8,132 nucleotides of DNA from Pseudomonadota bacterium (GTDB taxonomy: Bacteria; Pseudomonadota; Alphaproteobacteria; Rhizobiales; Hyphomicrobiaceae). A program made the position numbers and the translations under genes. Of this stretch, positions 6,931 to 8,132 are shown in pieces. The notes beneath the pieces are model-generated. The model was not told the origin of the DNA, ran no database searches, and saw only the letters and a list, made by a program, of their open reading frames with translations. The stretch spans positions 1 to 8,132 of the forward strand of contig JAKALI010000159.1 of NCBI GenBank assembly GCA_021813195.1. The letters are read 5' to 3'. The stretch's first letter is position 1; each line of letters begins with the position of its first letter.

Positions 6931-6963
6931 TCCGCTGGGCCGTTCCGAGGGCTACGCCCCCAA

Positions 6964-7167
6964 TCAGGTATCGTCTTCCATGGCGGCCGGCTGACACTTC
7001 CATTTCTTGATCGCCAGTTCCGGATGTGATTCCATCCAGTTCGCAAGATAGGGCGGGGCCATTAAAGAACACTGGACCGCATCCATCCCGCCCTCGACGG
7101 GCAACCGGTAGTCCTTACAACTATTCGGATCGGAAATCAGACACGCCGAAATGATGATCGTCAGCAT
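6964..7167 (-). CDS. Small conserved-looking cysteine-containing protein (67 residues)
   Basis: Begins MLTIIISACLISDP and contains CKDYRLP, then QCSLMAPPYLANWMESHPE and IKKWKCQP. The four cysteines (C9, C17, C33, C58), the tryptophans and the HPE...IKKW pattern resemble a small hypothetical family I remember from many alphaproteobacteria, which usually shows a CKD motif, a central cysteine and a HPxW-like stretch before a final WxCxP. No function is known to me. The N terminus is hydrophobic but short, so secretion is not certain. ATG 7167 was chosen because GAAG lies six bases and GGAG eleven bases upstream; an in-frame GTG at 7179 is less likely because the GGAG overlaps it. It lies 89 bp downstream of fhcC on the same strand, with its own candidate promoter, and converges on the DUF1194 gene with 33 bp between the stops. 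Confidence 0.75.
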   Translation of the reverse strand: MLTIIISACLISDPNSCKDYRLPVEGGMDAVQCSLMAPPYLANWMESHPELAIKKWKCQPAAMEDDT

Positions 7168-7203
7168 GGGGTGCTTCACTCCATGTTATGGGAGATGGGG
7201 TGC

Positions 7204-7232
7204 ATTACGGAGCAACTTTGCGATCGGATCAA
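7204..7232 (-). promoter_or_regulatory. Candidate promoter of the small cysteine protein gene
   Basis: On the minus strand, TTGATC (7232-7227) and CGTAAT (7209-7204) are separated by exactly 17 bp; each matches four of six sigma-70 consensus bases. Transcription would start near 7197, giving a leader of about 30 nt before ATG 7167. Matches of this quality also occur by chance, so this is tentative. Confidence 0.3.
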
Positions 7233-7256
7233 GCACCGTGGATAAGCCGACCGCTG

Positions 7257-8057
7257 TCAAGCCGTCAGCAGAATTTCGCCTTTGCCGATCGTGGCAAAAT
7301 CCCCGGCGAAGCGCTGCACCATTTTCGGCAGGGGTCCAGGTGCGAGAGGACCGAGGACAGCCCGCACGTGGCGGCTCAAAATCCCGAGAAAATTTAGGTC
7401 ATGTCGCCCGCAGTCGACAAAGGTTGGAAGTATGTGTTGGGCGGAGGGCGCAATGAGCGTGCCGCGGCGCATCATGGGACCGGCGCCGGCGCCCAATCCG
7501 CCCAAAGCCCAGATCGTTCCGCCCGCCATCCGTGAGCCTGTCGCCACACCCGTGCGCCCGTTGACGACGATAAGGCCACGGCGCATGCGCTCACCGGCCC
7601 GTTCGCCAACGTCGCCAGCGATGTGAACCGTGCCGCCGGCCATGCCGAATTTCTCTCCTGATGGCTGCCCCCCGACATAGTCACCCGCGCGGCCCGCAAC
7701 GGTCAGCAGGCCCCCGGTCTTGCCGCTCGCAAGAAAATCGCCGGCGGAGCCACGAATATCCAGGTGTCCGCCGGACATTTTGCGCCCGGCCATCGCCCCC
7801 ACATCACCCTCGACGATAAGCCTGCCGGTTCTAAGACCAGCGCCGACCCCGAGACAGGTGCGGGTCGTGCCGCTCAAAACGATTACGTCCGCAGTCCCGG
7901 TTTCGGTGATGGTGACGTAATCACCAAGCTGGCCTGACGCGAAGGGCATCCGCATGAGCGCTGAAGATTCGAGGTTGGAGAACAGGAGATGTGAGAGCGC
8001 CGATAAGTCGAGGGCGCCTTGCGGTGTGGATTTGAAGGAGACTTTGAGGCCGCCCAT
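7257..8057 (-). CDS. fhcC: Formyltransferase/hydrolase complex subunit C (formylmethanofuran dehydrogenase subunit C homologue)
   Basis: Structural subunit of the cytoplasmic Fhc complex, which converts formyl-tetrahydromethanopterin through a methanofuran analogue to formate in the methylotrophic formaldehyde oxidation pathway. The 266-residue product shows the glycine-rich parallel beta-helix of the FwdC/FmdC family: GDVGAMAGRKMSGG (84-97), GSAGDFLASGKTGG (103-116), GDYVGGQPSGEKFGMAGG (125-142), GERAGERMRRG (151-161) and GSRMAGG (174-180), with the C-terminal VDCGRHDLNFLGIL at 214-227. The length is normal for the bacterial proteins. The start is taken as ATG 8057, whose A is also the last base of the fhcD stop (TGATG), pointing to translational coupling; GTG 8060 is the in-frame alternative. 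It is the last fhc gene visible in this direction, after fhcD. No metal or active-site residues are expected in this subunit; chemistry lies in FhcA and FhcD. Confidence 0.95.
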   Translation of the reverse strand: MGGLKVSFKSTPQGALDLSALSHLLFSNLESSALMRMPFASGQLGDYVTITETGTADVIVLSGTTRTCLGVGAGLRTGRLIVEGDVGAMAGRKMSGGHLDIRGSAGDFLASGKTGGLLTVAGRAGDYVGGQPSGEKFGMAGGTVHIAGDVGERAGERMRRGLIVVNGRTGVATGSRMAGGTIWALGGLGAGAGPMMRRGTLIAPSAQHILPTFVDCGRHDLNFLGILSRHVRAVLGPLAPGPLPKMVQRFAGDFATIGKGEILLTA

Positions 8058-8132
8058 CACACGAAATCCTTCAGATGATAATGATGCGGACCGAGCTTGC
8101 CGCCATAGTTGCCGGCCGATACACGGGTGACA
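8057..8132 (-). CDS. fhcD: Formylmethanofuran:tetrahydromethanopterin formyltransferase, C-terminal end (gene runs off the right edge)
   Basis: The minus-strand frame from the window edge to TGA 8059-8057 encodes 24 residues, VTRVSAGNYGGKLGPHHYHL followed by KDFV. This matches the highly conserved C terminus of the Ftr/FhcD formyltransferase (ISAGNYGGKLGPxxxxL), which moves the formyl group between tetrahydromethanopterin and the methanofuran-type carrier. The stop overlaps the fhcC start by one base. FhcD is about 300 residues long, so nearly all of it is outside the window; the assignment rests on this short tail plus the adjoining fhcC. Confidence 0.88.
   Translation of the reverse strand, partial: VTRVSAGNYGGKLGPHHYHLKDFV

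Noticed and set aside
6931..6963. Bidirectional terminator between the convergent DUF1194 and small-protein genes
   Set aside because: Only a four-base stem GGGC-TAC-GCCC is visible, without a T-run on either strand.

Overview
The window looks like part of the chromosome of a GC-rich alphaproteobacterium, most likely a methylotrophic member of the Hyphomicrobiales (Hyphomicrobium/Methylobacterium-like). This rests on reading the sequence, not on a database search. The evidence is the dnaB-alr pair typical of alphaproteobacteria, and fhcC with the tail of fhcD at the right edge. These encode subunits of the tetrahydromethanopterin-linked formyltransferase/hydrolase complex, a marker of C1 metabolism in methylotrophs.

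Layout. Positions 1-2145 (minus strand) hold the replicative helicase gene dnaB followed 28 bp later by the N-terminal 199 codons of alanine racemase, cut off by the window edge. Positions 2146-2689 are a ~540 bp divergent intergenic region with no convincing gene. Its right end (about 2626-2668) carries phased AT-rich repeats that look like a metal-repressor (Zur-type) operator. Positions 2690-6930 (plus strand) hold three exported proteins in a row: a TonB-dependent outer-membrane receptor of the ZnuD (zinc receptor) type with a His/Asp-rich stretch, a periplasmic pentapeptide-repeat protein, and a DUF1194/VWA-domain protein with a MIDAS metal site. Positions 6964-8132 (minus strand) hold a 67-residue cysteine-containing small protein, complete fhcC, and the last codons of fhcD.

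How the genes relate. The receptor, pentapeptide protein and VWA protein are collinear, with gaps of 134 bp and about 30 bp. They could form one metal-responsive transcription unit: the receptor would take up zinc (or another divalent metal) with TonB energy, and the two exported proteins would have periplasmic roles that cannot be assigned from sequence. This trio is the most interesting part of the window, but its joint function is inference. The fhcD-fhcC junction overlaps by one base (TGATG), which implies translational coupling at the 3' end of the fhc operon. The small gene downstream of fhcC has its own candidate promoter. dnaB and alr are ordinary housekeeping genes.
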